Origin: Cyanobacteria bacterium OH_PDB_112
GTDB lineage: Bacteria > Cyanobacteriota > Vampirovibrionia > Gastranaerophilales > CAJFVJ01
DNA length: 7,021 nucleotides
Assembly (NCBI GenBank): GCA_023457295.1
Contig: JAEWLZ010000140.1
Span: forward strand, 1 to 7,021
Direction of reading: 5' to 3'
How positions within the stretch are numbered: the stretch's first letter is position 1; every line of letters starts with the position of its first letter. A program made the translations under genes and the position numbers. The notes under the pieces were generated by a model, which was not told the origin of the DNA, ran no database searches, and saw only the letters and a program-made list of their open reading frames with translations. Shown here one piece after another: positions 1 to 5,312 of the stretch.

Positions 1-213
1 TTCGGAAATCTTACTCAAGGATATGGCGGTTCTATTTTGGCCGCATATCAAAGCGCTTCTCAAAATGTTTTGAATAACGCAGATACTATTTTAACCAATA
101 AGGTTCAAAACCTTGAAGCCATATCAAAAATGCTCGGAGCTCAGTCCGACGTTATTAAAAAGATGCTTAAAGACAAGCTTGAAGCGGATAGTAAAATCGC
201 TCAAGATCTTTAA
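1..213 (+). CDS. C-terminal part of an alpha-helical hypothetical protein (5' end outside window)
   Basis: Frame 1 is open from the first base to TAA at 211-213, giving the last 70 residues of a protein that starts upstream. A Gly-rich opening (FGNLTQGYGGS) is followed by about 58 residues without proline and rich in Ala, Lys, Asn, Gln and Leu. This should fold as one or two amphipathic helices and ends in a charged tail (KDKLEADSKIAQDL). There is no membrane segment and no catalytic motif that I recognise. Small helical orphans follow it on the same strand, so it may belong to the same functional group, but that rests only on position and composition. No function can be given. The reading frame itself is convincing because it is open and its codon choice resembles that of its neighbours. 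Confidence 0.75.
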   Translation, partial: FGNLTQGYGGSILAAYQSASQNVLNNADTILTNKVQNLEAISKMLGAQSDVIKKMLKDKLEADSKIAQDL

Positions 214-311
214 TGCTTAGAGGGTAGCAAAAAATCCTCGAACATCGCCTAAGTTAGGCTATTAACAAAAAACAGATACACTAAGAATAATAGATTTTCT
301 AGTAGTATTTG

Positions 312-317
312 TATAAT
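312..317 (+). promoter_or_regulatory. Candidate -10 box for the 359-607 gene
   Basis: A perfect TATAAT lies 41 bases before the ATG at 359, which would place transcription start near 324 and give a leader of about 35 bases. No good -35 hexamer is seen 16-18 bases upstream (the sequence there is near AATAGA), so the assignment rests on the -10 box alone. Confidence 0.4.
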
Positions 318-348
318 TTAATTAATGTGTGGGTTATTTTTTTTATTT

Positions 349-352
349 AGGA
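349..352 (+). promoter_or_regulatory. Ribosome binding site choosing the ATG at 359
   Basis: AGGA ends six bases before ATG 359. The longer reading from GTG at 329 has no such site and would start only a few bases after the predicted transcription start, so ATG 359 is preferred. Confidence 0.45.
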
Positions 353-358
353 CAGTCA

Positions 359-607
359 ATGTTAAGAGGGAACATTCGCCTGTATTTGCGGGCATTATAT
401 AAAATATTTTATGTGGAAAACTTTAAAGAATCATTTATGCATTTTTTCAGGCAGCCGTTATTGATTGGCGCCCAAAGAAGACTTAATGACGGAGTTTTGC
501 CAGCTGCTCCCGTTAAAGTACTTATCAAAGACCTTAATCAAATTGATTTGAAGTTTTATACTTATCATTCTTCAAGAAATATCTTGAAAAAAAATAAAGT
601 TTTGTAA
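359..607 (+). CDS. Small basic hypothetical protein, 82 aa
   Basis: I do not recognise this protein. From ATG 359 it has 82 residues, is rich in Arg, Lys, Phe, Tyr and Leu, and has a clearly positive charge. The first half (LRGNIRLYLRALYKIFYVENF) looks like an amphipathic helix with basic residues on one face. The second half holds PAAPVKVLIKDL and a Lys-rich end (NILKKNKVL). There is no signal peptide and no clear membrane span. The frame can be extended upstream to GTG 329 (92 residues), but the AGGA site and the TATAAT at 312-317 favour 359. The -35 of the next promoter overlaps its stop codon. It is short and has no recognisable homology, so it could be a chance reading frame; the promoter and ribosome site are the main support. 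Confidence 0.45.
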   Translation: MLRGNIRLYLRALYKIFYVENFKESFMHFFRQPLLIGAQRRLNDGVLPAAPVKVLIKDLNQIDLKFYTYHSSRNILKKNKVL

Positions 608-631
608 AGTTTTTTTACGATTTGTTATAAT
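602..631 (+). promoter_or_regulatory. Promoter with extended -10 for the 719-1348 pair
   Basis: TTGTAA (602-607) is followed by an 18-base spacer and TATAAT (626-631). The bases TGT at 623-625 make an extended -10 (TGnTATAAT). Transcription would start near 638, leaving an untranslated leader of about 80 bases. The -35 hexamer includes the TAA stop of the previous gene. Confidence 0.6.
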
Positions 632-718
632 TTTCTAAAATATGCGAAATATTTTCGGACTAAATGTTTTTATATATTCAAGAGTCAAACTCGAAATTTA
701 AGCGTTTAAGGAGAAAAT

Positions 719-1003
719 ATGTCAGCCGAAATGATGATTGAGCAGGTAAGAAGTATTCCTCAGCAGCTTTCTACCTTCGTATCTAGAGCAAAAGCATATT
801 TTACCAGAGTAAATGTAATGGAAAATACAGTTACTTTAATTCTCAACAACTTAAAAAACATGGTGAGTGTTAACAAAAAACTTAAAATTGCAAAATATCG
901 TGTGGCTCACTTAAATTACAGATTGACACAAATGGAAAGATTGATGCTTGAAAATAACCCTAATAATTTCAAGGGTGGAAGAAACGTCGATACTTTCAGA
1001 TAG
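719..1003 (+). CDS. Small helical hypothetical protein, 94 aa
   Basis: ATG 719 follows AAGGAG (708-713) by five bases and gives a 94-residue protein that I cannot assign to a family. It is Met-, Asn- and Leu-rich and should be almost wholly helical up to about residue 80. It has one hydrophobic helix (about 33-50, NVMENTVTLILNNLKNMVSV) and a basic helix (about 53-78, KKLKIAKYRVAHLNYRLTQM). The tail (about 79-94) is polar, with Asn, Gly and Arg. There is no signal peptide and no Cys. It is first in a two-gene unit with the coiled-coil protein at 1025; the gap is 21 bases and the terminator at 1373 closes the unit. The two may act together, for example as small structural or secretion-related partners. 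That is inference from size, fold and linkage. The gene call is well supported. Confidence 0.7.
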   Translation: MSAEMMIEQVRSIPQQLSTFVSRAKAYFTRVNVMENTVTLILNNLKNMVSVNKKLKIAKYRVAHLNYRLTQMERLMLENNPNNFKGGRNVDTFR

Positions 1004-1024
1004 TCAGAAGGAGCAAAAGCTAAA

Positions 1025-1348
1025 ATGGGTGTGTTAGTAGCAGCCTCAAGATTAATGTATATAACAGGCATGAGAAATGACCTGGAATATAAGATACAGC
1101 TTATTAATACGGCTCGTACTAATTTGATGAGTACAATTAATGCTACAACCGCCAATGGCGCAGATTTGGATCCTGAGTCTCCCGAAGTAAGATTAATGGA
1201 ACAGCGTAAACAGCGACTGATGCTTATAGATAAGAAACTTGAACTTGAATTGCAGCAGTATCAGGCACAATTACAAATGATTAACGCAGAAGAACAATCG
1301 GTCAGCAGGTCTTTGCAGCAAAATATAGAGCGTTCTTACCGTTCATAA
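1025..1348 (+). CDS. Small two-helix coiled-coil hypothetical protein, 107 aa
   Basis: ATG 1025 has AAGGAG at 1008-1013, eleven bases upstream, which is somewhat long. The 107-residue product has a short apolar N-terminus (MGVLVAASRLMY), a helix to about residue 42, a turn holding DPESPE (49-54), and a long Gln/Glu/Leu-rich coiled-coil helix (about 55-104), so it looks like a helical hairpin. The N-terminal pattern (ASRLMYITGMRNDLEYKIQLIN) and the end (LQQNIERSYRS) remind me of small orphan proteins found in multiple copies in Gastranaerophilales/Vampirovibrionia genomes. That is recollection, not a search result. Function is unknown; hairpin proteins of this size include secretion-apparatus and filament subunits, but nothing here proves such a role. 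It is the second gene of a terminator-closed unit. Confidence 0.7.
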   Translation: MGVLVAASRLMYITGMRNDLEYKIQLINTARTNLMSTINATTANGADLDPESPEVRLMEQRKQRLMLIDKKLELELQQYQAQLQMINAEEQSVSRSLQQNIERSYRS

Positions 1349-1372
1349 TAAGATAAAGTAAAATTTTTGAAG

Positions 1373-1411
1373 TTAAAAAAGCCGTGATTTAAATAATTAC
1401 GGCTTTTTTAA
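1373..1411 (+). terminator. Rho-independent terminator closing the 719-1348 unit
   Basis: The 13 bases at 1373-1385 (TTAAAAAAGCCGT) pair perfectly with 1399-1411 (ACGGCTTTTTTAA). A G-T pair and three A-T pairs extend the stem inward, leaving a loop of about five bases. The T-run at 1404-1409 gives the release tract. The A-run on the left makes it nearly symmetric, so it could also work on the other strand. Confidence 0.9.
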
Positions 1412-1452
1412 CGATACGCAATAAAAAGTATGTATTTATTAGTTTTTTTGTC

Positions 1453-1458
1453 TATAAT
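1453..1458 (+). promoter_or_regulatory. TATAAT -10 box placed for a near-leaderless pilZ mRNA
   Basis: A perfect TATAAT ends nine bases before ATG 1468. Initiation 6-9 bases past the box would give an mRNA with a leader of 0-3 bases. No Shine-Dalgarno is present, and no convincing -35 hexamer is seen around 1429-1436. Confidence 0.5.
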
Positions 1459-1467
1459 GAATTTTGT

Positions 1468-2130
1468 ATGGACGTAATACAAGATATATTGGATATTAAA
1501 GACGGTTTTATTCATAACCTGCCAATTGTTGTGAAATTAAGAGGTAAAGAGCAGGACTTTTTTGCTGTGGTTTTGAATCCTACGGATGATTATATTCTTA
1601 TTTCACCTATTCTTGATACGGAAGGAAACCAAATAGACGTAAAAGAAGGCGGTAAAATAGAAGTCGCGACAAAAATACGAGGTGTTTTGTGGAGCGGTTT
1701 TTGTGATGTTGTAGAGGTTTTAAAAAGCGATTTTGAAGGTATTTGGCTTACTTATCCGAAGGCTTTGAATAAAGTTCAAAGAAGAAATTTCCTTCGAGTA
1801 GAGATGACATTCCCGGTTATGGTTAATATTTTTGAGGATGGGGTTGCGCTCAAGAGCTATAATGGATATTGCCATGATTTATCCGGTTCCGGTATCGGCA
1901 TAAATTTATATAATTCTTTATATTTGTACGAAAATCAGGTAGCCACAATTACGTTTACATACAAAACTTTAGCTGTTAATGCCAAAATTACGCCTGTATA
2001 CAATATGAAACATGGTCAATTTGTTCGAGTAGGGTGCAGGTTTAATGATGTTGATACGGCTTTTTCCGATAATATCCACAAATTTGTTGTGCACGAACAA
2101 ATTCAACAAAAAAAAGGAGGTCTTATTTAA
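1468..2130 (+). CDS. PilZ-domain c-di-GMP receptor with YcgR-like N-terminal domain
   Basis: This 220-residue cytoplasmic protein has the two-domain plan of YcgR/YpfA-type receptors. A beta-rich N-terminal domain spans about 15-98 and a PilZ domain about 103-212. Both cyclic-di-GMP binding motifs are intact: the RxxxR arm as R106-N-F-L-R110 (with R105 before it), and DxSxxG as D137-L-S139-G-S-G142. Proteins of this family usually slow flagellar motors or alter surface and envelope functions when c-di-GMP rises. The target here is not shown, and no flagellar gene is visible. ATG 1468 is the only good start; it lacks a Shine-Dalgarno and sits just after TATAAT. Its last codons contain the AAAGGAGG ribosome site of folP, and its stop overlaps the folP start (TAATG), so the two are probably translationally coupled. 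Confidence 0.88.
   Translation: MDVIQDILDIKDGFIHNLPIVVKLRGKEQDFFAVVLNPTDDYILISPILDTEGNQIDVKEGGKIEVATKIRGVLWSGFCDVVEVLKSDFEGIWLTYPKALNKVQRRNFLRVEMTFPVMVNIFEDGVALKSYNGYCHDLSGSGIGINLYNSLYLYENQVATITFTYKTLAVNAKITPVYNMKHGQFVRVGCRFNDVDTAFSDNIHKFVVHEQIQQKKGGLI
2113..2120 (+). promoter_or_regulatory. Shine-Dalgarno for folP inside the pilZ gene
   Basis: AAAGGAGG ends nine bases before ATG 2130 and encodes part of the Lys-Lys-Gly-Gly stretch at the PilZ protein C-terminus. It fixes the folP start at the TAATG overlap. Confidence 0.8.
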
Positions 2131-3296
2131 TGACGTTCCTTTTGAAGGAAATAAAGGAGGCTTTTCTTTTTCAATCAATACAGGAGGTGGGGTTTGACAG
2201 GTCTTATTCTGATAAAATCGTTGATAAGTACAAGTTCAGATGTTTTAAAATTTTTTCACTTACGCCTCAACAGGCCTCTATTCTGAAACAAACAGCACTT
2301 GCCTGCGGATGTGATTGCGCTGTTCATAGAGAAGTTATTACTTGTAAAATTGATAAAACGGATGCAGTTTTGGGCGGGACGGTTTCTCAGCTTTTACAAA
2401 TTGCGACAAAACTTAAAAAACAGCCTTTTTCTTTATCAAAACTTTCGGATGATTTAGTTAAGATGGTAGAATCTAAACTTATTCCTCTTGAAATAAAAGG
2501 CAAAGTTTTTGATTGGTCAAAAACTTATATTATGGGGATTTTAAATATTACGCCTGACAGTTTTTCTGACGGAGGTAAATATTTTTCTGTTGAAGAGGCT
2601 GTTATTGGGGCAAAAGAACTTTCAAAATATTGCGATATTCTTGATATTGGAGGTGAGTCTACAAGACCTTATGCCTCAAAAGTTGATATTGATAAAGAAA
2701 TTAAAAGAATTGTTCCTGTCATTACGTCTATACGGGAACAGGGTATCGAACTTCCGATAAGTGTTGATACTCGTAATGCCGATACGGCAAAAGCAGCGTT
2801 ATCAGCTGGTGCTGATATCGTTAACGATATATCGGGAGGAGTTTGGGATTCTAAAATGCTTGATGTCGTTGCAGAATTTCAAGCTCCCTTTATTTTGATG
2901 CACTCTGTCGGGACTCCCGAAAATATGCAAAAAAATCCCACGTATGAAAATATTGTGGATGAAGTTTATAAGGATTTGTCCGACAAAATTGATGCAGCTG
3001 TTCAAAAAGGTGTTTTAAAAGAAAAAATTATTGTAGATGTGGGGATAGGTTTCGGCAAAACTAAAGAGCACAATATGGAGCTTTTATGTCGTATAGAAGA
3101 ATTTAAAACACTTGGATGTCCTTTGCTTGTCGGCGTTTCAAGAAAATCTTTTATAACGGATAACGAAATAATGGAAGAAAAAGACCTGGCTACACTTGCC
3201 ATAAATTCTGTATTGGCATCTCGCGGGGTCAATATTTTGCGTGTTCACAATCCACAGTTGCATCAAAAATCTATGGAAATTATTGATAGGTTGTAA
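2130..3296 (+). CDS. folP: Dihydropteroate synthase with N-terminal extension
   Basis: FolP joins 6-hydroxymethyl-dihydropterin diphosphate to p-aminobenzoate to make dihydropteroate in folate synthesis, and is the sulfonamide target. The TIM-barrel domain (about 131-388) carries MGILNITPDSFSDGG (135-149), GGESTRP (174-180), SVDTRNADTAKAALSAGA (211-228), NDISGG (232-237), GIGFGK (305-310), SRKS (337-340) and RVH (371-373). At 388 residues it is longer than the roughly 270-280 of classical FolP. The first ~125 residues form an extra domain ending in the QPFSLSKLSDDL region, as I recall from DHPS of clostridial and other low-GC lineages, so this is not a novel fusion. Some usual loop residues differ: Val304 replaces Pro in the DPG motif, Tyr181 replaces the usual Gly after ESTRP, Ser259 sits in LMHS, and Asn374 replaces Asp in RVHD. 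The key Asn, Asp, Lys, Arg and His residues remain, so activity is expected. It overlaps the PilZ gene by one base. Confidence 0.95.
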   Translation: MTFLLKEIKEAFLFQSIQEVGFDRSYSDKIVDKYKFRCFKIFSLTPQQASILKQTALACGCDCAVHREVITCKIDKTDAVLGGTVSQLLQIATKLKKQPFSLSKLSDDLVKMVESKLIPLEIKGKVFDWSKTYIMGILNITPDSFSDGGKYFSVEEAVIGAKELSKYCDILDIGGESTRPYASKVDIDKEIKRIVPVITSIREQGIELPISVDTRNADTAKAALSAGADIVNDISGGVWDSKMLDVVAEFQAPFILMHSVGTPENMQKNPTYENIVDEVYKDLSDKIDAAVQKGVLKEKIIVDVGIGFGKTKEHNMELLCRIEEFKTLGCPLLVGVSRKSFITDNEIMEEKDLATLAINSVLASRGVNILRVHNPQLHQKSMEIIDRL

Positions 3297-3311
3297 TTAG
3301 CCTGTCGGAGC

Positions 3312-3340
3312 TTAATATTACTCTAAAGCGCTGTTACACT
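3312..3340 (+). promoter_or_regulatory. Weak candidate promoter for the 3375-3683 gene
   Basis: TTAATA (3312-3317) and TACACT (3335-3340) are separated by 17 bases, and each matches four of six consensus positions. Transcription would begin near 3347, inside the hairpin described at 3337-3360, so the promoter and the hairpin cannot both be fully used. Read-through from folP is equally possible because no terminator is seen after it. Confidence 0.25.
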
Positions 3341-3360
3341 GTGTTTGAAAATAAACAGTG
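3337..3360 (+). promoter_or_regulatory. Imperfect inverted repeat touching a ribosome binding site
   Basis: CACTGTGTTT (3337-3346) can pair with AAACAGTG (3353-3360) through eight base pairs with a two-base bulge and a six-base loop. The last base of the right arm is the first G of GGGGAG (3360-3365), the ribosome site of the next gene. In a transcript reading through from folP it could limit or expose that site. Confidence 0.35.
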
Positions 3361-3374
3361 GGGAGTTAGAGTGT

Positions 3375-3683
3375 ATGTCAGTACAAAATTTAAGAAACAA
3401 ATATTATGACCATCCTGCGTTTTCACCGCTTATTAATTATTGCGATGATAAAGGGATTTCTTTTGAAGTAATGAAAGAAACTTTTATAAGTAAGGAATAC
3501 AAGGTCAAAAAAATTTATTACATGAAAATTGAGGATGTTTTGATTACGTCTTATGTTGATGCGAATTCGTGGAATAATATCGCGTTTATGTTGGCAAAGG
3601 CGTATACTTATTTAGGGCTTGAAATTCCTGCCTGCCTTGAGGCGTTGGTGCAGTTTTTTAACGGCAAGAATTTTAATATTTAA
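3375..3683 (+). CDS. Hypothetical protein, 102 aa
   Basis: I do not recognise this protein. ATG 3375 is chosen because GGGGAG (3360-3365) lies nine bases upstream. The frame can be extended to TTG 3345 (112 residues), but that start has no ribosome site and would fall in the hairpin loop region. The product is a soluble mixed alpha/beta protein with a charged first half (DDKGISFEVMKETFISKEYKVKK, about 25-47) and a more apolar second half (IAFMLAKAYTYLGLEI, about 69-84) ending near FFNGKNFNI. There are two Cys residues and no signal peptide or metal motif. It lies 78 bases after folP on the same strand, without a visible terminator between them, so it may be the last gene of the pilZ-folP transcript. 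Its stop is one base from the stop of the opposing gene. Confidence 0.65.
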   Translation: MSVQNLRNKYYDHPAFSPLINYCDDKGISFEVMKETFISKEYKVKKIYYMKIEDVLITSYVDANSWNNIAFMLAKAYTYLGLEIPACLEALVQFFNGKNFNI

Positions 3684-3684
3684 T

Positions 3685-4557
3685 TTAGGCAAGAATATAA
3701 TTATTTAAGGCATCATTTTTTGTTGTATTGTAATTTTCTATTAAAGAATTTTTGTAATTTTTTATATTTTTGTCCAAATTATCATAAGTTTCTTTAGCTT
3801 CTAATTTTGGAAGATTTATAAGCTCTTTTTCCGTTTCACGTTTTTTGTGTTCTTGTTCTTCCAATTTTTCAATAAGAACATCTAAAGCGTTTGGCATTTT
3901 TGAAAGCTTATCTTTTAATTTTTTGTCTAAATATTTGCTTATATCTTCATCAGTTAAAATTTTATTAATCAATTTTTGTAAAAATTTAGCTTTTTCAATA
4001 TTTGATTTATTGGGGTCATTGAGATAAGCCATATCTTCATAAGAGATAACAGAAACGATTTTTTTGGCGTCTTCCTCTGTTAAATCACAATCAGTATAAC
4101 CCATTTCAACCAATTTTTTTGAAAAATCTTTTATATTTTCAACAGTTGCATTTTTGAGTTCATCCATTGTATTACAATTGGTTTTATTTAATGTTTGAAG
4201 TTCTTTTTCGCTGTAACATCCTCTACTTTCGCAATATGTAATAAAAGCTTGCCTGTAATCCTCTTTTGTTAATGCTTTATAATCTTCACAATCTTTATGG
4301 GACGAAAAATCTTTAACATTTTTTAAATCATCGGCATAATAGTAATCTGCTTTTGCTGTATCTTTAAAAATTTTTTCAAAATCATTAAAGGAATTAACTT
4401 TTGAAAGTTTAGACGAGCATTTGTCCAAAAGAGAAGATAAATAATTATCTTTAAAGTCTTCTTCTGTTGTTTTTTTAACCGAGGGTTGATTTTTTTGTAG
4501 AGCGAGCAAATTTGCCAAATCGGCAGCCCTATCTGAACCACTAATATTTGTGATCAT
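3685..4557 (-). CDS. Hydrophilic helical hypothetical protein, 290 aa
   Basis: I do not recognise this protein. ATG 4557 follows AGGAGA (complement of 4562-4567) at four bases, a good start. The 290-residue product is very rich in Lys, Asp, Glu and Asn, with no signal peptide and no membrane segment. A disordered start (about 1-35) leads into short helices; the region at about 95-200 (LTKEDYRQAFITYCESRGC to KFLQKLINKI) looks like a folded helical module. The rest (about 200-285) has coiled-coil character (VLIEKLEEQEHKKRETEKEL). Six Cys (47, 90, 109, 114, 128, 157) cluster in the middle but form no clear zinc motif. Lys/Asn-rich composition without catalytic motifs suggests a structural, adaptor or secreted-effector-like role, which is a guess. 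It follows bioY on the same strand but has its own candidate promoter. Confidence 0.75.
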   Translation of the reverse strand: MITNISGSDRAADLANLLALQKNQPSVKKTTEEDFKDNYLSSLLDKCSSKLSKVNSFNDFEKIFKDTAKADYYYADDLKNVKDFSSHKDCEDYKALTKEDYRQAFITYCESRGCYSEKELQTLNKTNCNTMDELKNATVENIKDFSKKLVEMGYTDCDLTEEDAKKIVSVISYEDMAYLNDPNKSNIEKAKFLQKLINKILTDEDISKYLDKKLKDKLSKMPNALDVLIEKLEEQEHKKRETEKELINLPKLEAKETYDNLDKNIKNYKNSLIENYNTTKNDALNNYILA

Positions 4558-4586
4558 TTTTTCTCCTGAATTCCCAAATCATTTTA

Positions 4587-4614
4587 ATAATAACAATTAG
4601 GGTTTTATTTTAAA
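4587..4614 (-). promoter_or_regulatory. Candidate promoter for the 290-aa protein gene
   Basis: On the minus strand, TTTAAA (complement of 4609-4614), a 16-base spacer and TATTAT (complement of 4587-4592) precede the gene. TGT just before the -10 makes it an extended type. Start would fall near 4580, leaving a leader of about 20 bases that contains AGGAGA. Confidence 0.4.
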
Positions 4615-4631
4615 TCCTCTATTTGAAATAT

Positions 4632-5312
4632 TTATCCTATCGCAATCCAAAGCAATCCTCGAACAGGTCTTGCAAGGGCTACCGTAAAGATACTTATAAC
4701 AAGGTCATAGATAAGTTGTATTCCTGTCAGAATCCAAACCCAACTCAAAATTACAGGAAGTGTTTGATGCTGAAAAACAGATATTATAATAAGGTAAAGT
4801 ATTCCGAATACATGTATAAGCAGTACACCTATTGTGGATGAAAGCAAAATAGCAAGGGGTGAACGATTATTTTCGAGGTTTTTAGCAACAAAAAATGCTC
4901 CTATCAAGTAACCTAAAATATAACCGAAAGAAGGCTGTAAAATATATCTTAATCCTCCTCCCAGTCCAAATACCGGGACACCGCAAAGACCAATTATAAT
5001 ATAAGCCGCAATAGCCAAAATACCAAACCTGTAACCCAATAATGCTCCTATAAAAAGAACAATAGGGATTTGAGGAATATAATTAAAGTTTTGCACAAAT
5101 TGACTGTAAAATTGTCCTTCTGCAAAGAAATTAAAAGGGTTTGTGAATATTTTTTCAGGAATTAAAATATAACCGAACTGAAATTGCATAAAAGTTGCCA
5201 TAACGAGCAAAAAAGAACAAAGAGCGGTAACAACAAGTACCCCGAGGCTCAATTTCGGGTAGCAGGTTTTAAAATCAAGTTCTTTTATATAGCTGGAAAC
5301 TCTTTTATACAT
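4632..5312 (-). CDS. bioY: BioY-family biotin ECF transporter substrate-binding (S) component
   Basis: BioY is the membrane S component that binds biotin, either alone or with an energy-coupling module (BioN-type transmembrane protein plus ATPases). The 226-residue protein shows about six membrane segments (roughly 22-42, 80-93, 95-115, 127-145, 152-178, 190-215). It also carries the family core GYRFGILAIAAYIIIGLCGV-PVFGLGGGLRYI (about 93-124), followed by QPSFGYILGYLIGAF (126-140). It is somewhat longer than the ~190 residues of many BioY proteins, with a ~20-residue cytoplasmic N-terminus and a longer first loop (about 43-79). Asp203 near the end may correspond to the conserved acidic residue of the last helix. 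No bioM or bioN is in the window, so it would act alone or share a module encoded elsewhere. Its ATG overlaps the rimI stop (TAATG); AGAAG nine bases upstream is only a weak ribosome site, which suggests coupling. Confidence 0.87.
   Translation of the reverse strand: MYKRVSSYIKELDFKTCYPKLSLGVLVVTALCSFLLVMATFMQFQFGYILIPEKIFTNPFNFFAEGQFYSQFVQNFNYIPQIPIVLFIGALLGYRFGILAIAAYIIIGLCGVPVFGLGGGLRYILQPSFGYILGYLIGAFFVAKNLENNRSPLAILLSSTIGVLLIHVFGILYLIIISVFQHQTLPVILSWVWILTGIQLIYDLVISIFTVALARPVRGLLWIAIG

Noticed and set aside
247..259. Palindrome GCCTAAGTTAGGC as a terminator of the first gene
   Set aside because: The usable stem is only about four pairs with a five-base loop and no T-run follows. It could be an operator but nothing else supports that.
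214..311. tRNA or structured RNA in the gap after the first gene
   Set aside because: No cloverleaf, no CCA end and no convincing paired domains; the gap appears to hold nothing beyond a weak palindrome.
604..618. GTAAA/TTTAC hairpin after the 82-aa gene as a terminator
   Set aside because: All A-T apart from one pair, five pairs only, with the T-run inside the stem; too weak.
916..1155. Minus-strand open frame across the 719 and 1025 genes
   Set aside because: It is antisense to two well-supported genes with ribosome sites and a terminator, and has no ribosome site of its own.
3663..3696. Direct repeat GGCAAGAAT at 3663-3671 and 3688-3696 as an attachment site or target duplication
   Set aside because: Only nine bases, with ordinary coding sequence between and no mobile gene nearby; likely chance.
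4323..4541. Second minus-strand frame inside the 290-aa gene
   Set aside because: Overlaps the better-supported frame with AGGAGA at its start; composition is a frame shadow.
4623..4841. Plus-strand frame opposite the 3' end of bioY
   Set aside because: Antisense to conserved membrane-protein coding sequence; no ribosome site.
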